Notes under the pieces: generated by a model
What the model was told of the DNA's origin: nothing
Seen by the model: only the letters and a program-made list of their open reading frames with translations
Database searches by the model: none
Assembly (NCBI GenBank): GCA_031761405.1
Contig: JASEVX010000008.1
Span: 38,997,800-39,061,799, forward strand
Direction: 5' to 3'
Source of the DNA: Serripes groenlandicus
Lineage: Eukaryota > Mollusca > Bivalvia > Cardiida > Cardiidae
Length of the DNA stretch: 64,000 nucleotides
Position numbers and translations under genes: made by a program
Shown: in pieces, positions 1 through 9,921 of the stretch
Numbering within the stretch: position 1 is the stretch's first letter
Layout of the letters: each line of letters starts with the position of its first letter

Positions 1-234
1 GATGAAACTGCTTAGAGGCGCGTCTTGAGCTGGGTTTTCCCTGATCGCAAAGTCACAAAGGTGATCGTGCGTGGTGGCTCTTTGATGTACTTGTGTGTGA
101 ACAGTCGATTTGAGTACTCATATGTATCGTGTTGTTGATTGCATTACTAGTATTGTTGTTTCCTGGTGAAATGTAATATTATTATAATATGTTAGATTAA
201 CCAACAGCCTTCTTAGAGGCTTTTCAACAATATA
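1..234. other. Unassigned AT-rich DNA at the window edge
   Basis: I see no coding signal, repeat family or RNA gene in this stretch. It stops at the first FB-B foldback element. Confidence 0.5.
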
Positions 235-497
235 TGAGCCGTTCCACGAGAAAACCAACATTATGCACTCTGCGTATTGTATCGATCAAAATCAGCTTGC
301 GCAGTCCGCGCATGTTAATCCGAGCCGACACATTCCGTCTCAGGGTCATAGAGGTATAGGGTAACGAGTCCTGAAACAGAAAATCCACAGGAGGCGAAAG
401 GTGTCTGTCCGGGTTAGCCTGCGCGGCGGGCTTAGGCTGATCCGGGTCGATACTTTACGCAGAATCCACAATGTTGGTTTTTTCGCGGAACGGCTCA
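235..497. mobile_element. FB-B foldback element (MITE-like), copy 1
   Basis: The element starts TGAGCCGTTCCACGAGAAAA and ends with the inverse (TTTTTTCGCGGAACGGCTCA), so it has terminal inverted repeats of about 45 bp. It belongs to a family of about 260-bp elements seen some 14 times in this window. All share an interior with CAGCCTGCGCAGTCCGCGCAG near the left end and CCTGCGCGGCATGCTTAGGC near the right. It has no coding capacity and is presumably a non-autonomous DNA transposon moved in trans. The minus-strand open frames here are passive and appear in every copy. Confidence 0.8.
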
Positions 498-507
498 TAT
501 CAATATA

Positions 508-731
508 TCTGCGTAATGTATCGACCAGATCAGCCTGCGCTGTCCGCGCAGACTGATCCGGCCGACACATTCCGTCTAAAGGGGGATAGATAGAGTAGCG
601 ATTCCTGAAACAGAAAATCCACAGTAGGTGAAACGTGCCTGCCCGGATTAGCCTGCGCGACGGGCTTAAGCTGATCTGGGTCGATACTTTACGCAGAATC
701 CAGAATGTTGGTTTTCTCGCGTAACGGCTCA
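508..731. mobile_element. FB-B foldback element, copy 2 (left end missing, FB-C-like subtype)
   Basis: It lies about 10 bp after copy 1 in the same orientation. The left inverted repeat is missing and the right one ends GTAACGGCTCA. Its interior has CAGCCTGCGCTGTCCGCGCAG and GATCCGGCCGACACATTCCG, the subtype otherwise seen inside the larger FB-C elements at 39.1 and 45.9 kb. It may therefore derive from an FB-C rather than a plain FB-B. Confidence 0.7.
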
Positions 732-1179
732 TATTACGCCTTTTTGATCCATTAATCGTGAAATAAAAAAAATAATATTAAAAAGGGTTGGGGCTTGTTT
801 AATTGTCGAATTCACTGATGTGTGGCAATGTTTTTGCTGAGATTTATGATCTGTGACTGACATAACAATGTTCATGACGTAAGCTTGCACCGTATTATAA
901 ACCATCGAATTTTTCTTTCGCTACAATTGTATTGCCAAATTTCTAAAGTATTGAGGTTTTCGCCTTAGGTCATTTATTTAAGCCGTTTTAAGACTACACA
1001 TATGCATGTAGCCATCTAGGTATCGATCCATTATCAATCTTTCTTTCCTTTGTCCGTCTGTCTGTTCGTTATTGTGTACGGGGTTAGTCGTTAATTTTAA
1101 TTCGTGTGTCTGTCTGCCCATCTTTCGTTCGCTTAATAAATTCAAACAATCTATCATCCCTTGTCCCATTTCTACTAAA
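732..1179. other. Unassigned intergenic DNA
   Basis: No gene or clear repeat is visible. The region around 1040-1130 is rich in TCTGTCTGTC-like tracts, which explains the short open frames there. Confidence 0.45.
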
Positions 1180-1349
1180 AAATACGGAAAATCTTTATAA
1201 TTGTAGGTATAATTACTGTAGGAAGTTGAAAACATTGTGGCAAAAGGAGAAATTGCTCGTTACGAGCAATTTCTCCTTTTGTCACAATGTTTTCAAAAGT
1301 CTTCTGCTGCATGTGCGTCGTCAAAATGCGTCGATAGGTGGGAAAATGC
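1180..1349. mobile_element. FB-A foldback element, degenerate copy
   Basis: The central hairpin is intact: AACATTGTGGCAAAAGGAG pairs with CTCCTTTTGTCACAATGTT around the apex GCTCGTTACGAGC. It is followed by a diverged right arm (CTTCTGCTGCATGTGCGTC). The terminal TTAACCCTTTCCC repeats have decayed. FB-A is the commonest repeat in the window, with about 30 copies or fragments. Intact copies are about 230 bp with TTAA at both ends. Confidence 0.75.
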
Positions 1350-1418
1350 ATTTTGGATCCAAGCATTTAAAGTGTGAATTTGTTCGTTTATAACCCACTG
1401 TCACATTCTATAGGCTAG

Positions 1419-1640
1419 TCTTAGTCTTTAGAATGAATGAATGTATATAGTTTTACGGCGCATCGACAGCTAAGGTCATTTAGCGCGCATTTAAATTTTT
1501 AATAATTCATGATCCCTGGGTGAACAAACCAGTACTAGGCTAGAAAATGTGCCTTGCCCAAGAGCGCTCCACCATGACCGAATTGCCGCGACTGGGGATC
1601 GAACCCGGGACACCCGGTTTCGAAATCTTAGTCTTTAGAA
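1419..1640 (-). mobile_element. S4 SINE, 5'-truncated, with 15-bp target-site duplication
   Basis: Read on the minus strand, this is a tRNA-derived SINE. The B-box GGTTCGATCCCC and the body are present, and it ends in a CATTCATTC tail. The tRNA A-box half is missing. The element occupies about 1434-1625 and is bracketed by a perfect direct repeat TCTTAGTCTTTAGAA (1419-1433 and 1626-1640). That marks a genuine target-primed insertion of an already truncated copy. The other copy, at 53.6-53.8 kb, is full length. Confidence 0.88.
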
Positions 1641-1873
1641 ATAACGCATTAAAGAACCTGTCCATTGTGAGTCCATTGTACCGCATTGTTATTGCATTCT
1701 ATAACTTGAGCTACCAAATCGAAGTTTTGATTGATGTTCCTGGAAACCCCTCCCTGCGGCATATGCGACCACTGTAGATCTAGATCAGCCTGAGTGTCAG
1801 CGCAGTATAATCTGGATCTGAACTGATTCTCCATTTTCGTGTAGTTACAGAGAAATTTGATTTTTTTTTAATT
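1641..1873. other. Unassigned DNA with a diverged repeat fragment
   Basis: The segment near 1775-1835 (GATCAGCCTGAGTGTCAGCG) resembles short repeat fragments near 16.54, 41.75, 47.93 and 60.0 kb. No gene is seen. Confidence 0.35.
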
Positions 1874-2012
1874 ATAGTGTTTTACGACACTTTCAACATT
1901 TTTTCAGTTATATTAAAGCGTTTACTGGGTACGTTACCAGTACTTATGGTCCATTATTCATAACACTAGCAAGTCAGCCGTAATGATAATCCCACAATCC
2001 CGAGCTCTTATG
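1874..2012 (-). mobile_element. S2 SINE fragment
   Basis: On the minus strand this matches the S2 body. It runs from the 3' tail (GTGTTTTACGACACTTTCAAC) through TTACCAGTACTTATGGTCC to the CAGCCGTAATGATAATCCC segment. The tRNA-like head is missing and divergence is high. Confidence 0.65.
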
Positions 2013-2233
2013 GAAGAAACCCATTTTAAATTGAATATATTCGAGTTATAAAGTAAATATATAAAGTATCAGTATACTATAGACAACACGTGACTGTGTG
2101 ATTATATAGTTTATTTTTAGCGTATATTTGAAACATGTAGAATGGTTGTATACAGACAGATGCATATGTGCACCTGTTCCCCGCATTATGTAGGTCGGGG
2201 TTTCCTGGTTCTCCGCTCAATCGTTCTTTCCAG

Positions 2234-2440
2234 CTTACATGCACAACACATTTGCCGCAGACGACTTTGAAAACATCCGGGCTAAAATCGGGAAAACATC
2301 TTAAAATGAAAGTGCTACTATCAAACAGAGTTAAAAACACTGTGGCAAAAGGAGAAATTGTTCATTTTGAGCAATTTCTTCTTTTGTCACAATGTTTTCA
2401 CAAGTCGTCTGCTGCAGACGTGTCAAAAGGTGTATGTTTC
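2234..2440. mobile_element. FB-A foldback element, diverged copy
   Basis: It shows the GCAGACGACTTTGAAAACAT left arm, the GGCAAAAGGAGAAATTG central hairpin and the GTCGTCTGCTGCAGACG right arm. The terminal TTAA repeats are not recognisable. Confidence 0.75.
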
Positions 2441-2545
2441 AGAGCTCTAGATAAGGGGCGTTTTGCATGTTCTTAAATCTATATTTGACCCTCTAACCCT
2501 ATGTTGTGGGTGCTCAAAAGAGTACCCACAACATAGGGTTTGCTT
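2433..2545. repeat. FB-L foldback element fragment
   Basis: It contains GAGCTCTAGATAAGGGGCG and TTTGACCCTCTAACCCTATG, followed by a hairpin with 17-bp perfect arms (AACCCTATGTTGTGGGT and its inverse) around GCTCAAAAGAGT. Related copies are at 19.41-19.55 kb and 62.91-63.01 kb. Confidence 0.65.
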
Positions 2546-2601
2546 TAATGATAAGAGAGAAATTGTGGCAAAAAAAGCCGAGTATCCCTCCTGGGAAAGT
2601 G

Positions 2602-2833
2602 TTAACGCTTTCCCTCATACGACAATTCTGCAGCAGACGACTCTGAACATATTTTGTCAAAACATAGAAAATCTCTATAATTGATTGGATAACCTATGAC
2701 TAAAAGTGGAAAACATTGTGGCAACAGGAGAAATTGCACGTTCTGTGCAATTTCTTCTTTTGTCACTTTGTTTTCAAAAATGCCGTCTGCTGCAGAATCG
2801 TCAGAAAAGCGTCTATATGAGGGAAACGGTTAA
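2602..2833. mobile_element. FB-A foldback element, nearly full-length
   Basis: The left end is TTAACGCTTTCCCTCATACG and the right end is TATGAGGGAAACGGTTAA. Subterminal arms are GCAGCAGACGACT and CCGTCTGCTGCAG. The central hairpin has the GCACGTTCTGTGC apex variant, in which both sides of the stem have changed together relative to the GCTC/GAGC form. Confidence 0.87.
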
Positions 2834-2931
2834 TGATGTATAGGTGCACTGCATCGGACGAAAAAGTTTCTTGTTGCATCTCCATTAATTATCTATCTGG
2901 TTGTATCTTTAATGGTAATCCTTTGGTCCCA

Positions 2932-2995
2932 GGACCGCCTCGGTGGTATAGCCGTTGATCGTCTGCCTCGGGTGCAGGTACGATCCCCCGCCGAA
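2932..2995 (+). mobile_element. S2 SINE head fragment
   Basis: GGACCGCCTCGGTGGTATAG followed by CGTCTGCCTCGGGTGCAGG and a damaged B-box (ACGATCCCCCG) matches the tRNA-like head of S2. The body is absent. Confidence 0.6.
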
Positions 2996-3084
2996 AAATG
3001 AAGTGAATTAAGTTTTGCAGAGAGTATCTTATTGTACATTAGCACACGTTAGTAAGTTTTAATATGTTAACCGCCTGGACATTA

Positions 3085-3180
3085 AGCAATTACTTACTTA
3101 CTTATTAGCTTTTCGAATGTACTTACTAACTTTCCTTACTTATTACTAACTTCCCTTACTTCCTTTACTAACTTACTGCA
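3085..3180. repeat. Imperfect TTAC/CTTA simple repeat
   Basis: Runs such as TTACTTACTTACTTATTAGC alternate with diverged ACTTACTAACTT units. The rest of 3000-3376 shows no gene. Confidence 0.55.
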
Positions 3181-3376
3181 CTTCCAGTGAGACTGTAGAG
3201 ACGCGCATCCTCGCCTTAGTCTACACTGTTTACGTATGCAACACACGCCCTAGTTACTCCTGACGCGGACACTTATTTATCATCAGCCAATACCATGATG
3301 CAGCCGCATGCAACGCAAAGCATGTTTGAAACATGACTCTAGCGTGATTTATAGCTGTGGTCTCTCAGTGTCTCTT

Positions 3377-3545
3377 AACCCTGTCCAACTTACAACACAT
3401 CTGTAGCAGACGGCTTTGAAAACATCTGTACGAAAATAGGGAAACTGTCAATGAATGGGAGAACAACGTGCAATTTCTTCTCTTGCCACAATGTTTTCAA
3501 TGTATGTTGTAGATGTATCGAAATGTGTTAACAAGTGGTAAAGGG
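3377..3545. mobile_element. FB-A foldback element, diverged copy
   Basis: It starts TTAACCCTGTCC and carries GTAGCAGACGGCTTTGAAAA, then the right half of the central hairpin (GTGCAATTTCTTCTCTTGCC). The right terminus is degraded and the left half of the hairpin is largely deleted. Confidence 0.65.
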
Positions 3546-4001
3546 AAGGGTAAAACTATCATTAAACTCGCTCTCAATCTCTTATACAGACGACGTTTGT
3601 AATATGTGCAGCAGACGACTTTTTCTTTTTTTTTATTTCTTTTTAAAGAAAAAGGATAAAACTGCTTAAATCGAACAATTTCGAACATTTAAGCATGTTG
3701 AAACTTAATCACAATGGGTGATTTGATGATGTATATGCTAAATGTGAATATAGGCCATGTGTTGTCAAACACTAGGTCACTGGGACAAACTTGTTAACAT
3801 TCTAATAATAGCTTACCAGACCGCAAAGTAAAAAATTGTGATTGACTATGTGGTTGGCTTCATGGTCCACTTCATTTTCATATATATGTTCAAAGCATGA
3901 TACAGGGAGAAATTCCAGTTTATCAGGGGTGTATCTCGCAGTTCGAACTTATACACAATTTGAGAGACTACCTGTTAGCGGCCCGGTTAGCAAATGTTTA
4001 T
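3546..4001. other. Unassigned DNA
   Basis: No gene is seen. A GCAGCAGACGACTTTTTC fragment near 3608 is probably another FB-A scrap. The segment 3936-3972 is repeated with differences at 4460-4495. Confidence 0.4.
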
Positions 4002-4280
4002 GCCGAGCCCCGGTAGCTCAGTCGATAGCGACGCGGGTATGTTAATCCAGGGATTGTGAGTTCGAATCCCAGCTCGACCAATATTCTTTCCGCCGTTTGA
4101 CAAAGGTCACTGTAACAAGCGCCATTCGTTTTTCACCAATGGGCTAACAGTCTATGTAGAAAAGCAGCCAGTTGCTTGGAAAGTATGTTGTGTGGAGAAC
4201 TGGTGTCAGAAAACCAGGAAACAGATGAGTAGGTGAACTGGCCGCCGTGATATAAAAACGGCGTTAAAGCCCCATTGAAG
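4002..4280 (+). mobile_element. S1 SINE
   Basis: The tRNA-like head (GCCGAGCCCCGGTAGCTCAG, B-box GAGTTCGAATCCC) is followed by the S1 body (AGCAGCCAGTTGCTTGGAAAG, GAACTGGCCGCCGTGATATA). It ends at AACGGCGTTAAAGCCCCATT, and the usual CAATCAATCA tail has been lost. A second tRNA-like stretch (GGATTCGAGCCCC, 4318-4330) follows directly. I do not call either a tRNA gene because the head is repeated with a SINE body throughout the window. Confidence 0.8.
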
Positions 4281-4586
4281 GCAGTAAAGTACTCGCCCTG
4301 AATGGAAAAGGTCTCGGATTCGAGCCCCGGGCTGGCTGCATGCTTTTTTCTCCCCGTGGGGCCGTGACAGCACTTCTTTGTCAGTCTAACAGCTCTTGGA
4401 ATCGTGTTTTAAGACATCCTTGGCACTGGAGTTCCGAAATTCGAGGACGAATTTACGTCGAGTTTCGAACTTCTACAAACTTTGAGAGACTACATATATG
4501 AGCAATTTCTCGTTTCGCAACAATGTTTGCAAAATTAATCTGCTGTGGATGCGTCAACATGCGTCTACAGGTTGGGATAGATTAAA
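4281..4586. other. Mixed repeat scraps
   Basis: It holds a tRNA-like B-box remnant near 4318-4330, the repeated flank at 4460-4495 and an FB-A hairpin scrap at 4497-4572 (GAGCAATTTCTCGTTTCGC). No gene is seen. Confidence 0.45.
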
Positions 4587-4852
4587 TGAGCCGTTTCACG
4601 AGAAAACCAACATTATGGCTTCTGCGTAATGTATCGACCCAGATCAGCCTGCGCAGTCCGCGCAGGCTAATCCGGGTCGACACATTCCGTCTCAGGGGGA
4701 TATAGGTATAGAGTAATGATTCCTGAAACAGAAAATCCACAGGAGGCGAAAAGTGTCTCTCTGGGGTTAGTCTGCGCGGCATGCTTAGGCTGATCCAGGT
4801 GTATATACTTTACGCAGAGTCCACACTGTTGGTTTTCTCGTTTGACGGCTCA
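4587..4852. mobile_element. FB-B foldback element
   Basis: The ends are TGAGCCGTTTCACGAGAAAA and TTTTCTCGTTTGACGGCTCA. The interior is the full FB-B type, with an inverted CAGCCTGCGCAGTCCGCGCAG motif. It is non-coding. Confidence 0.85.
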
Positions 4853-5926
4853 AATGAAACCAAATGGTTGTTGCAGTAAGACCCCCAAATCGCCAGACAC
4901 GGCTCGAATGAATGAACTTGTTGTAGTCTGTATCCGGTGCAGTGTATTACATGTATGTGTTATGTGATACCAATTGATGTGATTCGATGATATAGGGCAA
5001 TTTGCGTTTTTATCTGTTCATTTTTCTCCTATAGTTGAGAGATTCGACACGGGAAAAATAGGCCGTCGGACTATATGCGTCAGTTCAATATGTGGATGTC
5101 TTAGCTCTAATTCAGCCCACAGTCCAAGCCCAGCTTCTACTAGATGAAGCCCCATTTGAAAGGGTACACGTTGGCATTTCTTAGCAGTGTAGGTTCAGAT
5201 CATCTTGTCTCCATGCTCATTCTTAATAGAATATACGCAAGTTGACAGAATATTCTAACAAGCTTGTGTAAGTAATATATCAAGAGTGTAGATCTTGATC
5301 AGACTAATATTGATCTATTTTGTTCACAAAAGCCAATTCGTACTCTTCCTAATGCACTAGCTCGTATAATATATACATAGGACTCTTTATAATAGTAAAT
5401 TCATTTTGTCAATTATATATAAAAAAAAAGGCAATATTTTGCGATTATTAAGTCTGCGATTAAGGTGGAATGTCTTTAATGCATAACCGTATGACGTCGT
5501 TAGAGATCGGATTCGTTCCGGGGCTTGTCCGTCAATTTCCGGTAGACAAGACCACATACCGATCTCCTTTATAAATATATAGTCTATTAGTGTTGTACAA
5601 TAGAAATGTTGATGGAAAGGTCGTTTTGCCCAGGGCTGCTTAGATAGCATCACATACAGGGAATTGAAGATGCCCTTATGTATATAGACTTGAAACAGTC
5701 CAGCTGTTTTTAATTCTAAAAATGATCCGTTTTTCTGTTAGATCGATTTGTATCTGTAAGAAAGGACAATTCCTTCTGTCAGCTAGGACTAGCTGGTCGC
5801 TAATGTTTGGTGATTAATTATAAACATCTGCCAGAGATATTTGAACAGCGAGTACATTAATGGTATAGGGGATGACGTTTTATACGTCATATACGTCTAA
5901 ACAGTATACGTATAATATACGTAATA
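4853..5926. other. Unassigned intergenic DNA
   Basis: I searched both strands and see no convincing exon. The longest minus-strand open frame (88 codons, 5387-5653) has no recognisable domain and no flanking splice context, so I treat it as chance. Confidence 0.45.
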
Positions 5927-6179
5927 TGAGCCGTCCCGCGAGAAAACCAACATTATAGACTCTGCGTAATGTATCGACCCAGATCAGCCTGCGCATACCG
6001 CGCAGGCTAATCCGGGCCGACACATTCCGTCTCAGGGGGATAGAGGTATAGAGTAATGATTCCTGAAATAGAAAATCCACAGGATGCAAAATGTGTCTGT
6101 CCGGGTTAGCCTGCGCGGCATGCTTTAGCTGATCCGGGTCGATACTTTACGCAATGTTAGTTTTCTTGTGGACGGCTCA
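5927..6179. mobile_element. FB-B foldback element with possible 8-bp target duplication
   Basis: The ends are TGAGCCGTCCCGCGAGAAAA and TTTTCTTGTGGACGGCTCA. TACGTAAT occurs on both sides if the element is taken to start one base further left (ATGAGCC). An 8-bp duplication would suit the hAT superfamily. No other copy here shows one, so the assignment is weak. Confidence 0.82.
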
Positions 6180-6713
6180 TACGTAATGTAATGTAGGAAA
6201 TTATTCTTTTTTTTTTCACGGATAGTTTTTATAATTCTTCGCAATATATGTTATATATAGTATACATTTTCGTCAGATAATGTTTCCCATCTTGCTAAAT
6301 ATGTATGTACTAGTAGTGACATGCAATCGTTCAGGCTAATTATTGATAAAGCGATCAATAAGCCAGTTTTCTATTCACTGTACGCCTGACATGACAGGAT
6401 AATCTTGCCAGTAGCTCTGAAACAATACCCGTGATACTCTATCATAAAAATAGATAAACTTTGAAAGCAATATTAAATTCACGAAACAAACATTTACACT
6501 CATCTGTTCCAATATCGTTGATTATGTTCCTGTTTATATTGGCGATGGATTGCGAACTGTAGTATTATCTCATTTTTGTTACATGCATAATGTAAAGGTA
6601 TGTTGGGATTCGGACCAATGAGGCTACAGTTCTAGCTTAACGTAAGAAGTGGCATATATGACCCTTCTAACTATAGGTAGGAATGCAATACTCTGGAGAT
6701 TGTACGCCTTGAT
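6180..6713. other. Unassigned intergenic DNA
   Basis: AT-rich sequence without a recognisable gene or repeat family. Confidence 0.4.
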
Positions 6714-6972
6714 TGATTGATTGATTCGGATTGAACGTCGTTTTCAAATAAATGTATTCAGTCATATTAAAGTCTAGCCAGTTCATCTACACATATTTTG
6801 CTGGCTTTGGCACACACGCGTACTTCACACAGCAGTCTCAAAGAATGACGCTTGTCGCATTGACTTACATAAAGCGTCGGGAAGATTGTTATTGGACGAG
6901 CTTCATGTACAGTTTGAACTCACAGCCCCTGGACATACATCCCGCGTCGCTACCGACTTAGCTACCGATGCT
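6714..6972 (-). mobile_element. S1 SINE, minus orientation, old copy
   Basis: Read on the minus strand it begins with the tRNA-like head (GGTAGCTAAGTCGGTAGCGA, GTGAGTTCAAAC) and runs through a diverged body. It ends in the CAATCAATCAAT tail, seen here as TTGATTGATTGATT at 6714-6727. The plus-strand open frames are passive. Confidence 0.72.
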
Positions 6973-7047
6973 CGTCTGTGTATATGTTCGCCAGATTATT
7001 CACTGTTTGGATTTGTATCAATACTTCTTACGGTGCTAATTATATAT

Positions 7048-7290
7048 CAGCCGTTCCGCGAGAAAAGCAACATTGTGGACTCGGCGTAAAGTATCGACTC
7101 GGAACAGCCTAAGCATGCCGCGCAGGCTTATCCGGGCAGACACTTTTTGTATCCTGTGGATGTTCTGTGTCAGGAATCATTACTCTTTACCTCTATCCAT
7201 CTGAGACGGAATGTGTCGACCCGGATTAGGCTGGTGTGGGTCCATACATCACGCAGAGTCCATAATGTTGATTTTCTCGTGGGACGGCAC
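7048..7290. mobile_element. FB-B foldback element
   Basis: The ends are CAGCCGTTCCGCGAGAAAAG and TTTTCTCGTGGGACGGCAC. The orientation is opposite to the 4587 copy: the AAGCATGCCGCGCAGGC part comes first. Both terminal tips have mutated away from the usual TGAGCC. Confidence 0.8.
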
Positions 7291-7728
7291 CCTTAGACTG
7301 CATTACTTCTGACATTGTACTAGTATTACTATATTGAATACCACCGTACCATAATCTAAATGTGTCAATAACAGTATTGGCATTGAACTATCGATCAATG
7401 GGTCAACTGGGTTTTTCGTATTGATCTTTTGTTTCGTCATGTGAACTAAACTAGAGTATTTCTTTCGTCAAACGAGACTTAGTCGAACCATAAGAAAATC
7501 GCGCCTTAAATAAGAAATCTGAAAAACTCCGGAAATCTTGAGTTTAGTAACAAAAGTTAATTTGTGGCCATGACAATAGCACGAAAATTATTTTTTTAGA
7601 CGAAAATGCTCATTATGCAAAATGAAAACTCGGATCTGATCCTTATGTCGCTGACATCACAAGATCATTTTTTTTTAACTTTGCCATGACCTGGTCGTTA
7701 ATATCATAATAAACCATTCATAAAGTAC
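7291..7728. other. Unassigned intergenic DNA
   Basis: No gene, RNA or recognised repeat is visible. Confidence 0.4.
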
Positions 7729-8170
7729 TTAACCCTGTCTTACATACAAACGCTTTCTGATGCCTTTGCAACAGACGACTTTTCAAAAGATAGTGACGGA
7801 TTGAAAATTGCTGATAGAGCAGCTTCTCCATTTGTCACAATTATTCAACTCTTTCCAGCCGAGCTCCGGTAGCGACGCGGGCTGTCAATCCAGGGGTTGT
7901 GAGTTCGAATCCCGGCTCGGCCAACTTTCTTTCCGACGATTGACAAAATCGTTGTGTTAAAGCAGCCAGTTGCTTGGGAAGATTGTTGTGTGGAGTACTG
8001 GTGTGAGAAAACCAGGAAATGCATGAGTAGATGAACTGGCCGCCGTGATATAACTAAGACATTGTTAAAAACGGCGTTAAACCCCAATCAATCAATCAAC
8101 TCTTTCCAATCATAAACTTTTATTTTCAAAACTCGTCAGCTGCTGTATGCTGTATGTTGGAAAGGGTTAA
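7729..8170. mobile_element. FB-A foldback element split by an S1 SINE
   Basis: The left part (TTAACCCTGTCTTACATAC to 7857) and right part (8109 to GGAAAGGGTTAA at 8170) form one FB-A copy. It is interrupted by an S1 insertion that duplicated TCAACTCTTTCCA (7845-7857 and 8096-8108). The order of events is therefore FB-A first, S1 later. Confidence 0.85.
7858..8095 (+). mobile_element. S1 SINE nested in FB-A
   Basis: It has a slightly deleted tRNA-like head (GCCGAGCTCCGGTAGCGACG), an intact B-box and the S1 body. It ends in an AACCCCAATCAATC tail. The 13-bp target duplication covers part of the TCAA tail, so its exact length is 9-13 bp. Confidence 0.88.
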
Positions 8171-8510
8171 ACTATTTGATAGAGGATTAAACCTGTTTAA
8201 AATAGCCAGTAAAACGTAAACAATGCCTACTGTTTACAATATCCTTCGTTTTAACCATTGACATTAATAAACTGATATCATGTCTCAAATAGCGTCTGCT
8301 TGGAATGATCCTTAATAAATGTAATAGCTGTTGAAATTAAAAACAATGTTCGAAAAGGATAAACGGTTAGTTTTCTCACAGTGTATTTTTTCACCTCCAT
8401 GAAGTTAATTCCCTGTTAAGAACAAGAGGGAATGAACTTCACGTAGGTTTTTCTTTCTCTAAAAAGTTGTCTGTTTCCAGGCGTATGATGACATCAGTTT
8501 CAGAGAAAGC
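8171..8510. other. Unassigned intergenic DNA
   Basis: A small inverted repeat (CCTCCATGAAGTTAATTCCC and GGGAATGAACTTCACG) lies at 8394-8444. Otherwise nothing is recognised. Confidence 0.4.
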
Positions 8511-8741
8511 TTAACCCTTTCCCCAATACAACAATTTGGTAGCAGACTACTTGGAAACCATATTGTCAACAACGTGAAAAAGCTTCATAAATTAGAGTTC
8601 AATTATTAAATAGAGTTGAAAACATCGTGACAAAAGGAGAAATTGCTCATTATGAGCAATTTCTCCTTTTGCCGCAATGTTTTCAAAAGTTGTCTATGTA
8701 GAGGTACTCAGAATGCGTCTGTATGAGGGAAAGGTGTTTAA
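8511..8741. mobile_element. FB-A foldback element
   Basis: The ends are TTAACCCTTTCCCCAATAC and GTATGAGGGAAAGGTGTTTAA. The central hairpin has the apex GCTCATTATGAGC and well-preserved arms (GTGACAAAAGGAGAAATT and its partner). Confidence 0.83.
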
Positions 8742-8937
8742 CTTACACTACGCCTAGTCATTATCTGGATCGTCACCCAATTATCGTCAATACGTCAAAA
8801 CAAGCAATCATCAACTATTCCAGGAGTGAACATTCGAATCTCGAATCGGATCGGATAACACATGGATACACGAACAGATCTTTATCTTCACTCGTAACCG
8901 ATTGATTGGGTGGTGTTTTACGCAGCTTTCAACATTT

Positions 8938-9185
8938 CGAGGGCTTGGCGTGAAACGGTTGTAACTAAAATTGGTATTTTTTTTACCAAGGTTATTCACC
9001 TCGCCATAACGTCTTTATAAGCGTTAAATCATTTTTCTTGGTAAACAATGGAAATTTAGGTGCCATTGCTCGTTCTGAGCAATGGCGCCTAAATGTTGCA
9101 TTGTTTACAAAGGGGTCAAAATTACCTCTAAACCAGCGTTTTTTAAATAGGTTTTTAGTTACAACCGTTTCAAACCAAGCCCTCG
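8938..9185. mobile_element. FB-E foldback element, copy 1, TSD ATTT
   Basis: Terminal inverted repeats start CGAGGGCTTGGCGTGAAACG; the right end has two substitutions (AAACCAAGCCCTCG). A central hairpin runs GTAAACAATGG...CATTGTTTAC with apex ATTGCTCGTTCTGAGCAAT. ATTT flanks both sides (8934-8937, 9186-9189). It is 248 bp and non-coding. Confidence 0.9.
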
Positions 9186-9235
9186 ATTTGTTCAGTGATA
9201 TCAAGGCGTTTCCTTTGTACCTTGCCAGTTCTACT

Positions 9236-9325
9236 GGTCTTTTTATCCTGGTACCAGTGAGTCAGTCGTAATGCTCACACAGCAAGTGACAAGAAGTGCA
9301 TCCATTACTACCATTTTTAAAAAAC
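9236..9325 (-). mobile_element. S2 SINE fragment
   Basis: The minus-strand S2 body is recognisable from TGGTACCAGTGAGTCAGTCG through CATTACTACCATTTTTAAA. Head and tail are missing. Confidence 0.6.
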
Positions 9326-9710
9326 ACCCTATGGTTTTGTGTCCTGCTGCAAGAATGGGTTAAATGGTACTAAGTTCCCTACCAGTTACGATATTATTGA
9401 AGTCACTTCTCTGGAAGCACCTCAGGAAAAGAAAAATATATAGACAAAAATAAATTAACTAGTTGTATGTATACATAGGTAAAAAAAGAGAGATTGCACA
9501 TGAATCGGCTGTATCTTAGCTGTCTTCGTGATAATATTATCTCTTTCCTAATGTCCAATTTCCCGATACATTTGTCTATGAATCACCGAGAATGGGTTTT
9601 CTATCAACGTTATCGTCGCAATAAACTCAGGGGATAAATGTATAGACAGACTTCGTTATTACTTTACTTCCACAAACACGAACCTGACATTTGAGCAAAG
9701 AGAAATATTA
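9326..9710. other. Unassigned intergenic DNA
   Basis: No gene or repeat family recognised. Confidence 0.4.
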
Positions 9711-9921
9711 TTAACTGTCACTGCCGAATTTCACAAAGTCGAATCTTCCCTGTTGAAAATTAGACCACAACATTTTCGTCCAACAGGACATTTGGTAAAA
9801 TCTTATGTCTAAATTGGCAAACAATGCAGATTTCAGGAGAGAGAGCTCGTTACGAGCTGTCTCAACCGAATCTGCATTCTTTTTAAAAGCCTTTAAATGC
9901 GTTTGGCAGCGAAAGAGTTAA
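9711..9921. mobile_element. FB-D foldback element, copy 1
   Basis: TTAA lies at each end (TTAACTGTCACTGCCGAATT and TTGGCAGCGAAAGAGTTAA). The central hairpin starts GGCAAACAATGCAGATTTC and has the perfectly palindromic apex AGCTCGTTACGAGCT. The same family seeds the large tandem array at 36.4-38.7 kb. Confidence 0.8.
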
